Positions 7,827 through 16,156 of a stretch of 64,000 nt of DNA are shown in pieces. The notes beneath the pieces were generated by a model, which was not told the origin of the DNA, ran no database searches, and saw only the letters and a list, made by a program, of their open reading frames with translations. Position numbers and translations under genes: made by a program. The stretch lies in contig NZ_WGLO01000010.1 of the NCBI RefSeq assembly GCF_016125515.1, positions 62,001 through 126,000 of the forward strand, written 5' to 3'. The stretch comes from Hyphomonas sp. (lineage in GTDB: Bacteria > Pseudomonadota > Alphaproteobacteria > Caulobacterales > Hyphomonadaceae). Positions within the stretch are counted from its first letter, which is position 1. Each line of letters begins with the position of its first letter.

Positions 7827-10226
7827 TTGTCGAAGTCCTTTTCCATCGAGTTGCCTTCCAACATGACCGCCGGTGGCGGCGATCAGTCGTCCGGTCCGCC
7901 GCTCGATCTGAAGGCGCTGATCGGCGTCGTCTATCGCCGCTTCTGGATGATCCTGGCTGGCTTTATCACCACGTTCGGCATCATCGCCTACGTGACCTTC
8001 ACGCAGACGCCGATCTACAAGGCGCAGTCGGTGGTCCAGCTGAACACCCAGGAAAAGAACGTCATCGACCTTGGCGCGATCTTCTCCGGTCTCGGCGGCA
8101 ACACAGCCGTTGTCGATACCGAAGTGCTGGTCATGAGTTCGAAGACGCTGCTGACGCGCGTCGCGATCAAGCAGAAGCTGGTCGAGGATCCCGAATTTAA
8201 CGGTTCGCTGCGCCCCAAGAAGACGGGCATGATGTCGTCTATGAAAGGCATGATCCGCGCGATCACGGGCGCCAAGCCGCCCAAGGATGCGATGGCTGGC
8301 CTGACTCAGGAGCAGAAAGAAGCCGCAGCGCTTGAAGGCGCGGTCGAAGCGCTTGCCTCGAAGGTCGACGTCAAGCGCGTTGGCACGACCTACCTGATCA
8401 CCGTCACGGTCGCGAGCGAGTCGCCCGAGACCGCCGCGCGCCTGGCCGACGAGATTGCCCAGCAATACCGCGTCCAGCAGCTTGAAGAGAAATACGAAGC
8501 CACCCGCAAGGCCACCGAGTGGCTGTCCGAGCGCGTGTCCGGCCTTCGCGAAGAAGTCGAGGAAAAGGAACGCCGCGTCGAGAGCTACCGCGCCGAGTCC
8601 GGCCTGCTCGCCGCACAGGGCGCCACCCTGACTGAACAACAGATTGCCTACCTGACCACGCAGAAGGCCACGCTGCAGGTCGAAGTCGACCGGGCCCGCG
8701 CCCGCGCCGACAGCATGCGCCGCCAGATGGCGAGCGGTGCCGGCGCCGACGGCATCTCCGAAGTGCTCGGCTCGCAGGTCATCTCCGACCTCAAGAACCA
8801 GCGCGCGATCATCAACCGCCGCGTCGCTGAACTCGAAACCAAGCTGGGTCCCCAGCACCCTGAACTGATCAGCGCCCGGAACGAAGCGGCTGACATCGAC
8901 CGTCAGATCAACGCCGAAGTGGGCCGCATCGCGGGCAACATCGAGAACGAATTGAAGGTCGCCCAGTCGCAGCTCGGCTCGATCCAGGGCGAAATCAACC
9001 GCTCGACCAACCAGCTGCAGGGCAACAACCAGGCCCTCGTCCGTCTCCGCGAACTTGAGCGCGATGCCGAAACCAGCCGCGTGCTGCTTGAGGAATTCCT
9101 GTCGCGTTCGAAACAGACCCGCGAACAGGACGCCTTGATCTCGGCGGACGCGAACATCCTGTCCAGCGCGACGGTTCCGGACTCGCCGGACTCGCCGAAG
9201 AAGCTGCTCAACCTGATCATCGGCTGCATCCTGGGCGGCATCATTGGCGGCGGTCTCGCGCTGTTTGCCGAGATGTTCGACATGAAGATCAGCTCGTCGG
9301 AAGACGTTGAGCGAAAGCTCGGCGCGAACCCGATCGGCTCGGTGCCGCTGATCCGCACCGCCAGCTTCCTCGGCCTGTCGCAGACGAACCCCGCCGACTT
9401 TCTGGTGGAGAATCCGCTATCGGCCTACGCAGAGAGTATCCGCTACCTGCGCGCCTCCATCGCGTTCTCGGATCTCGACAGCGAAACCAAGACCGTCGCC
9501 ATCTGCTCCTCGCTGCCGGATGAAGGCAAGACGAGCCTGACGCTGGCGCTCGGCCGCATGTCGGCCATGTCGGGCTCGCGCACGCTGGTCATCGACGGCG
9601 ACTTCCGCCGCCGCCAGCTGACCGAAACGGCCGGCCTGAAACCCGATATCGGCTTTGTCGAACACCTGTTCGGCGCCGGCCAGCTGTCCGATGCGATCGT
9701 CAAGGATCGCAAGACGATGCTCGACATCCTGCCGCTCTCGCAGAACGGCCACACGCCGCATGACGTGTTTGGCACGCGCGCTTTTGACGACCTGCTGGCC
9801 CGCCTGCGTTCGATGTATGACCTGATCCTGATCGATACCGGCCCGCTGCTGCTGATGGCTGAGGCCCGTGTGGTCGCCGGCAAGGTCGACAAGACGATTC
9901 TCGTCGTCCGCTGGCGTCACTCGGCCCGCTCGGCCGCCCGCCACTCGCTGACGCTGCTGCGTAACTTCAAAGCCGACGTTCTGGGCGTGACGCTCAACAT
10001 GGTCGACTTGAACCGCCGCCGTCACCACAAGGACCCGGGCGCGACTTACAAGGCCTATCGCAAGTACTACCAGATGGACGAGAAGCCCTCGATCTTTGGC
10101 TGGGGCGGCGACAAGCGCAAGAACAAGCCGAACCCGAAGCAGATGAAAGGCTCGGTTGCCGTGCAGGTTCCGCCGTCTAAGGCGACCGGCCGCAACGACC
10201 CGGCCGAGCGTATCTCTGCCGAATAG
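7827..10226 (+). CDS. polysaccharide co-polymerase / tyrosine autokinase (Wzc-like)
   Basis: Inner-membrane protein of 799 residues that controls polymer length and export. Order: Wzz-type N-terminal membrane segment (about residues 35-55), periplasmic coiled-coil region rich in E/R/A (about 200-420), GNVR-like region, second membrane segment near 462-482, then a cytoplasmic BY-kinase domain. The kinase has Walker A in SSLPDEGKTSL (about 561-571), Walker A' LVIDGDFRR (about 588) and Walker B LILIDTGPLL (about 666). A C-terminal tyrosine cluster (ATYKAYRKYYQ) is a likely autophosphorylation site. The start is TTG at 7827 with AGAGG 8 bases upstream; the in-frame ATG at 7863 has no ribosome site. 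Confidence 0.88.
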   Translation: MSKSFSIELPSNMTAGGGDQSSGPPLDLKALIGVVYRRFWMILAGFITTFGIIAYVTFTQTPIYKAQSVVQLNTQEKNVIDLGAIFSGLGGNTAVVDTEVLVMSSKTLLTRVAIKQKLVEDPEFNGSLRPKKTGMMSSMKGMIRAITGAKPPKDAMAGLTQEQKEAAALEGAVEALASKVDVKRVGTTYLITVTVASESPETAARLADEIAQQYRVQQLEEKYEATRKATEWLSERVSGLREEVEEKERRVESYRAESGLLAAQGATLTEQQIAYLTTQKATLQVEVDRARARADSMRRQMASGAGADGISEVLGSQVISDLKNQRAIINRRVAELETKLGPQHPELISARNEAADIDRQINAEVGRIAGNIENELKVAQSQLGSIQGEINRSTNQLQGNNQALVRLRELERDAETSRVLLEEFLSRSKQTREQDALISADANILSSATVPDSPDSPKKLLNLIIGCILGGIIGGGLALFAEMFDMKISSSEDVERKLGANPIGSVPLIRTASFLGLSQTNPADFLVENPLSAYAESIRYLRASIAFSDLDSETKTVAICSSLPDEGKTSLTLALGRMSAMSGSRTLVIDGDFRRRQLTETAGLKPDIGFVEHLFGAGQLSDAIVKDRKTMLDILPLSQNGHTPHDVFGTRAFDDLLARLRSMYDLILIDTGPLLLMAEARVVAGKVDKTILVVRWRHSARSAARHSLTLLRNFKADVLGVTLNMVDLNRRRHHKDPGATYKAYRKYYQMDEKPSIFGWGGDKRKNKPNPKQMKGSVAVQVPPSKATGRNDPAERISAE

Positions 10227-10244
10227 GCAAGCTGGACAAGCTGA

Positions 10245-10278
10245 CGGGAAATTGCTTCGACAACGGAGCAATTTCCCG
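10245..10278 (+). repeat. perfect 12-bp stem-loop between kinase and glycosyltransferase genes
   Basis: Arms CGGGAAATTGCT (10245-10256) and AGCAATTTCCCG (10267-10278) around a 10-base loop, in the 81-base gap between two same-strand genes. There is no U-run on either side. It could be an attenuator, an RNase-processing barrier or a protein site; its AATTGC/GCAATT core is also found in the inverted repeat at 6371-6394. Confidence 0.65.
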
Positions 10279-10307
10279 AACGCGCAAGGCCGCACAGGAC
10301 GCGAAAG

Positions 10308-11456
10308 ATGACCCGGATCGCTTTCTTCGGTCATGATGCCGCTGACGCCGCCGTCCGGCGCCGCGTTCGCGGCTTTCTCGATGATGGCCTGGACGTCACC
10401 GGCTTCATGATGCGCCGGCGCGATCCCGGGGCGCTCGACTGGGACAATATCGATCTCGGCGAAACGCGCGACGGCGCCTTCCTCCAACGTATCCGGCAGG
10501 TGTTTGCCGGCGCGACGCTGGCCGCAGCCGAGCGCGGCAAGCTGGCGGCAGCGGATGTCATCTACGCACGAAATCTCGACATGCTCGCCTGCGCCTTCCT
10601 GGCGAAGCGCAAGGCGAAGCTCGATACACCGGTCATCTATGAAAGCCTCGATGTGCACCGGCTGCTGACGCGGTCCGATCCCATCGGAATGGTGGTGCGC
10701 GCCCTAGAGCGGATGCTGCTGAAGCGTTCGGCGGGGCTGGTCGTGTCGTCACGGGGGTTCATCCGCAATCATTTCGAGAAGCGCTATCCGGGAACCTACC
10801 GGGCTTTCCTTGTGGAGAACCGGCTGGCGTCGGGCGCGGCTTATGGGCCGCGGGCCTGCGTGCGCAAGTCCGCGGCAACCGAGGCGAACGGCCCGCTGCG
10901 GCTGGGCTGGGTGGGTAACCTGCGCTGCAAACGCTCGCTCGACCTTCTGTGCGAGCTGGCCGACCGGTTTCCGGATGATCTGGAGATCCGCTTGCACGGC
11001 CTGCCGGCGCGCACGGAAATTCCGGTATTCGAGCCGCTGATCGACGCCCGGCCGAACATGACCTATTTCGGCCGCTACCGCTCGCCGGAAGACCTCTCCG
11101 GCATCTATGACGGTCTGGATGTCGTCTGGGCCGGGGACTTCATGGAAGCGGGCTACAATTCGGTCTGGCTGCTGCCCAACCGGATCTATGAGGGCGGCTA
11201 TTACTGCACGCCGTCGATTGCGCCGGCAGGCACCGAGACAGCGGCCTGGCTGGAGCAGCACAGCTGCGGCCTGATCGTCGATGAGCCGCTGAGCGAAACG
11301 CTGGCACAGCTGGTGGCTGGCCTGATCAAGGATCGCCGTCCAATCGCCGAGCGGGCGGCTGCGCTGGCGCAACTGCCGGATGAGACCTTCATCCAGCCCA
11401 AAGGATTCCTCGCCGACATCGTGCGGCAAGCGCTGACGCGGGACCGGCCCGCCTGA
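10308..11456 (+). CDS. glycosyltransferase, GT4-like (GT-B fold)
   Basis: A 382-residue cytoplasmic transferase that would add one sugar to the exopolysaccharide repeat. The N-terminal half has short Rossmann-like strands (IAFFGHDAA, ADVIYARNLDMLACAFLA, VIYESLDVHRLL). The C-terminal half opens with PLRLGWVGNLRCKRSLDLLCELA, the GT4-type donor-domain start, followed by MTYFGRYRSPEDLSGIYDGLDVVW and RIYEGGYYCTPSIAPAGTETAAWL, which occupies the place of the usual E-x7-E motif. Start ATG 10308 follows the kinase by 81 bases. Sugar donor and acceptor are unknown. Tandem palindromes begin 4 bases after its stop. Confidence 0.75.
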   Translation: MTRIAFFGHDAADAAVRRRVRGFLDDGLDVTGFMMRRRDPGALDWDNIDLGETRDGAFLQRIRQVFAGATLAAAERGKLAAADVIYARNLDMLACAFLAKRKAKLDTPVIYESLDVHRLLTRSDPIGMVVRALERMLLKRSAGLVVSSRGFIRNHFEKRYPGTYRAFLVENRLASGAAYGPRACVRKSAATEANGPLRLGWVGNLRCKRSLDLLCELADRFPDDLEIRLHGLPARTEIPVFEPLIDARPNMTYFGRYRSPEDLSGIYDGLDVVWAGDFMEAGYNSVWLLPNRIYEGGYYCTPSIAPAGTETAAWLEQHSCGLIVDEPLSETLAQLVAGLIKDRRPIAERAAALAQLPDETFIQPKGFLADIVRQALTRDRPA

Positions 11457-11460
11457 CGCC

Positions 11461-11496
11461 TGTGCATTTTTGCACAGCGCTGTACATTTTTGCACA
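11461..11496. promoter_or_regulatory. tandem CRP-like palindromes
   Basis: Two 16-base elements, TGTGCATTTTTGCACA at 11461-11476 and TGTACATTTTTGCACA at 11481-11496, repeat at a 20-base interval (about two helix turns). Each reads TGTxC-N6-GCACA, the half-site layout of CRP/FNR-family targets, and the first is a perfect palindrome in its outer six bases. They lie 4 bases after the glycosyltransferase stop, about 220 bases upstream of the small membrane gene. Either can also fold as a 6-bp RNA hairpin. Confidence 0.5.
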
Positions 11497-11608
11497 CGTG
11501 GTAAACGGATAGGGCGCGCAAAATAACCATTGCGGTCAAAGCAGTCCGCTTGCCAGCAAGCTTCCGGACCTGCCGTTGTTCGATAGACGGGACCTGAATC
11601 GCCCGATC

Positions 11609-11638
11609 GATGCCGGAATTGCGCCCGATTCCGGCATC
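11609..11638 (+). repeat. perfect 11-bp inverted repeat upstream of small membrane gene
   Basis: Arms GATGCCGGAAT (11609-11619) and ATTCCGGCATC (11628-11638) with an 8-base loop and no U-run. It sits in the 259-base gap 11457-11715, which otherwise holds only the tandem palindromes and one GANTC site (GAGTC at 11666-11670). It may be the glycosyltransferase operon end or an operator. Confidence 0.6.
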
Positions 11639-11715
11639 AACACTGTCAACTGAGGTGTTAGGTGTGAGTCGCAGATTAAACCCGGCGTTAAGGGTTGCCC
11701 GCTTTATTGACTGCC

Positions 11716-11919
11716 ATGTCGAGTTCAGAGCCCATGATCCCAGCAGAGAGCCACGCATTCGCGCCGCAAGTCCGTGTTTCGGCCCGGAACGACTATCAGA
11801 TGGCGCATGATCTCGGCGATGAGAAATGGCCTGTCTGGCTGCGTCTGGTCACGATCATCGGCCTCAGCTCCGGCCTGTGGGGCGCCATCATCTGGGCCGC
11901 CATGACCGCGTTCCGCTAA
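11716..11919 (+). CDS. small single-pass membrane protein
   Basis: About 67 residues, not matched to any family I know. The N-terminal half is polar (SAFAPQVRVSARNDY-like), then WPVWLRLVTIIGLSSGLWGAIIWAA forms one membrane segment close to the C-terminus. The start is uncertain: TTG 11695, ATG 11716 and ATG 11734 are in frame and none has a strong ribosome site (ATG 11734 has CAGAG close by). It sits between the export genes and galE on the same strand. Coding is supported by the clear hydrophobic block and by codon use like its neighbours. Confidence 0.5.
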   Translation: MSSSEPMIPAESHAFAPQVRVSARNDYQMAHDLGDEKWPVWLRLVTIIGLSSGLWGAIIWAAMTAFR

Positions 11920-11953
11920 GCGGTCAAAAATCGACGGTCCCACGGATTATCTT

Positions 11954-11982
11954 CACCCTTCGGACTGGTCTTTGCATATAAT
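11954..11982 (+). promoter_or_regulatory. candidate galE promoter
   Basis: A perfect TATAAT at 11977-11982 with TTG just upstream (TTGCATATAAT) sits in an AT-rich island 66 bases before the galE ATG. The -35 region at the proper distance (around 11954-11959) is weak, so it would rely on the near-extended -10 or an activator. It implies galE can be transcribed apart from the upstream genes. Confidence 0.45.
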
Positions 11983-12047
11983 TGATTGAATGTTCCGGTG
12001 CTGCACAGCGCCGTCCCTTTTGCTTTGTCAGATGCGAGGCCTTCGCC

Positions 12048-13067
12048 ATGCCAGGAAAACTGTTGGTTACCGGGGGCGCTGGTTATGTCGGCAGCCATTG
12101 CTGCCGGGCCTTTGCGGAAGCGGGCTGGGACGTCACCGTGTTTGACAACCTGTCGACCGGCTGGCGCGATCTGGTGAAATGGGGCCCGCTGATCGAGGGC
12201 GACCTGCAGAACCCGGCGGACCTCGACGCCGCCTTTGCGAAAGTGAAACCGGACGCGGTGGCGCATTTTGCCGGTTCGGCGCTGGTTGCAGAATCTGTCC
12301 GTGAACCGGTCATCTATTATCGCAACAACACGCTCGCTACGCTGAACCTGCTCGAGGCGATGCGCAAGCACGGCGCCGGCTACCTGATCTTCTCCTCGAC
12401 TTGCGCGACCTTCGGGCACGCACATGCCGACACGATCGACGAGACGCACCCGCAGAACCCCATCAATCCCTATGGCTGGTCGAAGCTGATGGTCGAGCGG
12501 ATCCTGAAGGACTTCGATACCGCGCATGGCATCCGTTCGATCCCGCTGCGCTACTTCAACGCTGCGGGGGCGGACCGTGATGGCCTGACCGGCGAACGCC
12601 ATGCCTGCGAAACGCACGTCATCCCTCTGGCCCTAAAGGGCGCCTATGACGAGGGCTATGAGTTCACGATCCTCGGCAGCGATTTCGACACGCCGGACGG
12701 TACTGCCATCCGCGATTACATCCATGTCGAAGACCTTGCCGAAGCCCACCTGCGCGCGCTGACGGCGCTGGAGAAGGGAGCAGCCTCGACCGCCTACAAT
12801 CTCGGCACGGGCCGGGGTACCAGCGTGGCGGAAGTTGTCGAAGCGGTGGAACGCGCGACCAATCGCAAGATCCCGCGCAAGATCGGCCCGCGCCGGCCGG
12901 GCGATCCGGGCAAGCTCATCGCCTTGCCGGACAAGGCCGCGCGCGAACTTGGCTGGGTGGCGAGCCGCTCGGGCATCGACAACATCATCCGCACAGCTTT
13001 GGCCTGGCACCAGGCCGATTGGGAAACCGGGCAAGCACACGCCCATGAGGCGCATTCCGCCGTCTGA
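12048..13067 (+). CDS. galE: UDP-glucose 4-epimerase
   Basis: Interconverts UDP-glucose and UDP-galactose using bound NAD in the cytoplasm; supplies UDP-galactose to the adjacent glycosyltransferases. ATG 12048 gives 339 residues, the standard length, opening MPGKLLVTGGAGYVGSHCC with the GGAGYVG NAD motif; GAGG lies 8 bases upstream. A farther upstream ATG (11982) would add residues without family similarity. SSTCATFG and the YGWSKLMVE active site (Tyr-x3-Lys) are intact, as are IPLRYFNAAGAD and the IRDYIHVEDLAEAH segment. The next gene starts 29 bases downstream on the same strand. Confidence 0.93.
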   Translation: MPGKLLVTGGAGYVGSHCCRAFAEAGWDVTVFDNLSTGWRDLVKWGPLIEGDLQNPADLDAAFAKVKPDAVAHFAGSALVAESVREPVIYYRNNTLATLNLLEAMRKHGAGYLIFSSTCATFGHAHADTIDETHPQNPINPYGWSKLMVERILKDFDTAHGIRSIPLRYFNAAGADRDGLTGERHACETHVIPLALKGAYDEGYEFTILGSDFDTPDGTAIRDYIHVEDLAEAHLRALTALEKGAASTAYNLGTGRGTSVAEVVEAVERATNRKIPRKIGPRRPGDPGKLIALPDKAARELGWVASRSGIDNIIRTALAWHQADWETGQAHAHEAHSAV

Positions 13068-13096
13068 ACCTGCGGCGTACGACAAGACGACAACCC

Positions 13097-14209
13097 ATGA
13101 GCCAGCCCGTCATGCCGGAAAGCAAGGTGATCCCCGCAGTAGCGGTCGACCGGGCGTTACCGACGGTCTCGGTTATCATCACCTGTTATAATTATGGACG
13201 CTTCCTGCCAGCGGCGATCGACAGCGTTCTGGCTGAGAATGTCGGCGCTGAGATCATCGTGGTCGATGATTGTTCCACCGACGACTCCCGCGACGTGATG
13301 CGCCGCTATGGCGACCAGATCATCCCCATCTTCCAGACGCACAACCAGGGCCATGCCGGCGCGTTCAACGCCGGGTGGGCCAAGGCGACCGGCGACGTCA
13401 TCTATTTCCTCGACTCGGACGACTTCGTCCTGGAGGGCGGGCTGAGGCGCGCCCTCCAGAACTGGGAGCCCGGCGTGCTGCTCTACCAGTACCGGATGCG
13501 GTATGCTGACGAGACGGGCACGCTGACAGGTATCCATCCTTCACCCAGATTGCACCTCGGTTCCGGCGACCTGTCTCAGCAGCTGCGCGACGAGGGACGG
13601 TTTCATGTCAATGTCACCTCGGGCCTGTTATTCGCGCGCGAAGGGCTGCAGAAGGTGATGCCCATCGATGCCGATGCCTTCCGTATCAGCGGCGAGGGCT
13701 ATCTCGTTTCGGTCATCCCGCTCTATGGTCCGGTGCGCAGTTATGACGAGACGCTGTCGGCCTACCGTCTGCATGCGGCGCAGAACTGGAAGGTCCGCAG
13801 TGATTTCGCCGCCCGCGCCCGCAGAGGGCTCGACCACGATTTCAAACGCTATGCGGCCATTCGCCAGCACGCCGCGAAGCTCGGCCTTCCGGCGGCGGAC
13901 AATCTCGGCGACGCGGACCTGCCGCACCTGAACGACCGGCTCCTGTCCCTGTCCTTCGCGCCGGACGAGCATCCGATCGCGGGCGATTCCATTGCCCGCG
14001 TGGTGCGCCTCGCCACAGCGGCGCCTCTGCACGACGCCAGCGGCGGCGAGTACGTGGCCCGTTGGTTCTGGTGGACGGCGATGGGCATCCTGCCGGGCGG
14101 CGCACGGCGCACCTTGCTGCGGTGGAAGATGGACCCCAGCGCCCGTCCGGGATGGGTCTCCGGGCTCGCCCGTTTCGCGCGCCGGCGCCTCGGCATTTTC
14201 ATGCACTGA
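13097..14209 (+). CDS. glycosyltransferase family 2
   Basis: A 370-residue GT-A-fold transferase. Residues 24-60 read VSVIITCYNYGRFLPAAIDSVL then IIVVDDCSTDDSRDVMRRY, the GT2 nucleotide-binding strand; the metal-binding D-x-D appears as YFLDSDDFV near residue 100. No membrane segments are evident, so it acts at the cytoplasmic face. It follows galE by 29 bases and ends 4 bases before the convergent RDD gene. Together with the GT4-like enzyme it probably assembles part of the polymer repeat; the exact sugar cannot be told. Confidence 0.85.
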   Translation: MSQPVMPESKVIPAVAVDRALPTVSVIITCYNYGRFLPAAIDSVLAENVGAEIIVVDDCSTDDSRDVMRRYGDQIIPIFQTHNQGHAGAFNAGWAKATGDVIYFLDSDDFVLEGGLRRALQNWEPGVLLYQYRMRYADETGTLTGIHPSPRLHLGSGDLSQQLRDEGRFHVNVTSGLLFAREGLQKVMPIDADAFRISGEGYLVSVIPLYGPVRSYDETLSAYRLHAAQNWKVRSDFAARARRGLDHDFKRYAAIRQHAAKLGLPAADNLGDADLPHLNDRLLSLSFAPDEHPIAGDSIARVVRLATAAPLHDASGGEYVARWFWWTAMGILPGGARRTLLRWKMDPSARPGWVSGLARFARRRLGIFMH

Positions 14210-14213
14210 AGGG

Positions 14214-15158
14214 TCAGCGTACGTCGAACTTGTCGGCCTTGCGTTCCCCCAGCAGCATGCGCTGCTCCAGACGCCGGCGCAGGGCGGCGTAGTAGGCTTC
14301 GAGGAATGAGAGATCGGTTTCGCCGTCAATCGGCGCCCAGCCGATCTTGGCGCGGATGCGCGCCGCCACCTGCCTTTTGATCTCCTGCGTCGACTGGCGC
14401 AGCACATCTTCCAGAACATGCAGTTCGTGGATGCCATAGGCTTCGGTCTGCGCCTGTGTGAACACATAGCGCGAGGCCGCTTGCGGGCGCGCGGCGGCCG
14501 AGGTGATGTCGTCCATCAACTTCGCCTTGGGGGCCTTGATTACCCATGTGCCGGCGATCAGGTCGCCGACGCGCATCTTGTCCTTGTTGAAGATGGGAAA
14601 GAGCAGGAAGACGCCGGACCAGACGAGTCCGAGCAAGGCCATCCAGGCGCCAAAACCGTCACCGCCCATCAATATAAACTGGAAGGGCAGACCGATCTCG
14701 AGTTCTCGGATGAAATTGCGCGCCAGTACCGAGTTTGCGGTCAGCCTGCCGCCATCGCGCGAGGCGACGCGCAGGCCCAGGATGCGCTTGCCGGGCGTCG
14801 CGGCGCGCTGTCCGATCTCGAAGAAGATGTAGTAGAAATTGCGGACAAAGAAGAAAAACACCAGCCAGAAGGCGAAGGCGATATTGCTGCTGCCCGGGTT
14901 CAACGCGCCGCTGATGAAGCTGAGGCCCAGCAGGGTCGCGATCACGATGGCCCACTGAATCGCGATGTCGATCATCAGCGCGCCGGCGCGCTCGGAGGCG
15001 TTCGCCAGCTTCAGCCGGATCGCCGCGCCCTCTGGTGTCACCAGCTTGCGCACCATCTTCGCCGTGCGTAATTCTTCAGCGAGGCGCGCCCGGCGCTGCA
15101 CCGCCGCTTCCATGCTGATGCCCGGCCTTCGGGTTGTGTCGACGGGCTTGGTCGTCAT
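14214..15158 (-). CDS. RDD family membrane protein
   Basis: A 314-residue protein with an N-terminal soluble segment, then RDD-type membrane helices (ALMIDIAIQWAIVIATLLGLSF, IAFAFWLVFFFFVRNFYYIFFE, WMALLGLVWSGVFLLFPIF) carrying the family residues ERAGALMIDI (Arg...Asp) and GQRAATPGKRILGLRV. The C-terminal hundred residues are soluble and helical. It is the last gene of a six-gene operon and its ATG overlaps the SpoIIM stop by 4 bases. RDD proteins are proposed transporters or envelope-complex subunits; the role here is inferred only from the MoxR/DUF58 context. Confidence 0.82.
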   Translation of the reverse strand: MTTKPVDTTRRPGISMEAAVQRRARLAEELRTAKMVRKLVTPEGAAIRLKLANASERAGALMIDIAIQWAIVIATLLGLSFISGALNPGSSNIAFAFWLVFFFFVRNFYYIFFEIGQRAATPGKRILGLRVASRDGGRLTANSVLARNFIRELEIGLPFQFILMGGDGFGAWMALLGLVWSGVFLLFPIFNKDKMRVGDLIAGTWVIKAPKAKLMDDITSAAARPQAASRYVFTQAQTEAYGIHELHVLEDVLRQSTQEIKRQVAARIRAKIGWAPIDGETDLSFLEAYYAALRRRLEQRMLLGERKADKFDVR

Positions 15159-16156
15159 GGTGCCGCCGCTTTCCGGGGCACATAGAAATAGACCAGCCAG
15201 AAGACCAGCGTGCCCGCCGCGATGCCGTAACGCACGCCATCTGAATTGATCAGTTGGCGGCCGAAGCCTTCAAGGATTGCCGCAATCACCAGCATCACCA
15301 CGCAGCCCATGGCGATCGTGGCCGCGCGCTGCCCGGCGGCGCGCGCCGAGGCAAGGCGCGTGCGCCCGCCGGGAAAGGCCACGGCGCCGCCGATCACGAA
15401 ACCCGCTGCGCCTGCCAGAACAATGGCGAACAGTTCAGTGACGCCGTGGATCATCAGCCATCCGGTGAACTCGAAGCCGAGACCCTTGTCCCAGAAAACG
15501 GCGTACATCGAGCCGATCATCACACCGTTATAAACGAGTAGCCAGGCTGTCGGGATGCCGAAGGCGAAGCCGAGCGCAAAGGCGAACAGGGCGATCTGCG
15601 CATTGTTGTTGAACAGGAAGCTGGAGAAGGCTGCCAGCTCACCTTCGCCGTTGCTGTTTGGGTCGTTGTAGATGGTGCTGCGCAGGTAATCGACCGAGGC
15701 GTCCGGATTGCGGCCATCAAAGAAGTTGTGGCCGTGGAAGGTCCAGAACCAGTCCATGTCCTGCAGGCAGAGGAAGAAGGCGAGTACCCATCCGCCGAAG
15801 AAGAAGAGGGCGGCGAGCAAGGTTGTCCAGACCGACTGGCTGACGGCTTCGTGCCAGTCCTTGCGCAGGAAGGCCATCATCCGCTCGCCCAGTGTCGTGC
15901 GGGCGCCGTAGACGAAGAAATAGGCGCGGGTGCACAGGCTCTCGAGATAGTTGATGACGTTCTGGTCCAGCGAGATCGACCGGGCAACCGACAGCGACGA
16001 AACCGCCTGCCGGTAAAGGCGTGGCAGGGCCAGCATTTGCTCGTCGCTGAGCCGCTGAACGCCGCCATTCTCCGCCTTCGTCAGGATGAGATCCAGCTTC
16101 TGCCAGTCGGCCTGGCGCTCTTCGCGGAAACGGTAGGACTTGAGAAGGTCGCTCAC
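15155..16156 (-). CDS. stage II sporulation protein M (SpoIIM) family membrane protein
   Basis: A 333-residue polytopic protein with about five membrane segments, including SVWTTLLAALFFFGGWVLAFFLCL, IALFAFALGFAFGIPTAWLLVYNGVMIG, GVTELFAIVLAGAAGFVIGGAV and VFWLVYFYVPR. The pattern ALGFAFGIPTAWLLVYNGVMIGSM followed by W-x2-HGVTEL is the family hallmark. In non-sporulating bacteria such proteins belong to MoxR/DUF58/RDD operons, as here; the gene overlaps both neighbours by 4 bases, so translation is coupled. A membrane scaffold for the DUF58-MoxR pair is plausible inference. Confidence 0.83.
   Translation of the reverse strand: MSDLLKSYRFREERQADWQKLDLILTKAENGGVQRLSDEQMLALPRLYRQAVSSLSVARSISLDQNVINYLESLCTRAYFFVYGARTTLGERMMAFLRKDWHEAVSQSVWTTLLAALFFFGGWVLAFFLCLQDMDWFWTFHGHNFFDGRNPDASVDYLRSTIYNDPNSNGEGELAAFSSFLFNNNAQIALFAFALGFAFGIPTAWLLVYNGVMIGSMYAVFWDKGLGFEFTGWLMIHGVTELFAIVLAGAAGFVIGGAVAFPGGRTRLASARAAGQRAATIAMGCVVMLVIAAILEGFGRQLINSDGVRYGIAAGTLVFWLVYFYVPRKAAAP

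Noticed and set aside
11676-11691. TTAA-N8-TTAA resembling a CtrA box (TTAA-N7-TTAA)
   Set aside because: Spacing is 8, not 7, and no other CtrA features; not strong enough to call.
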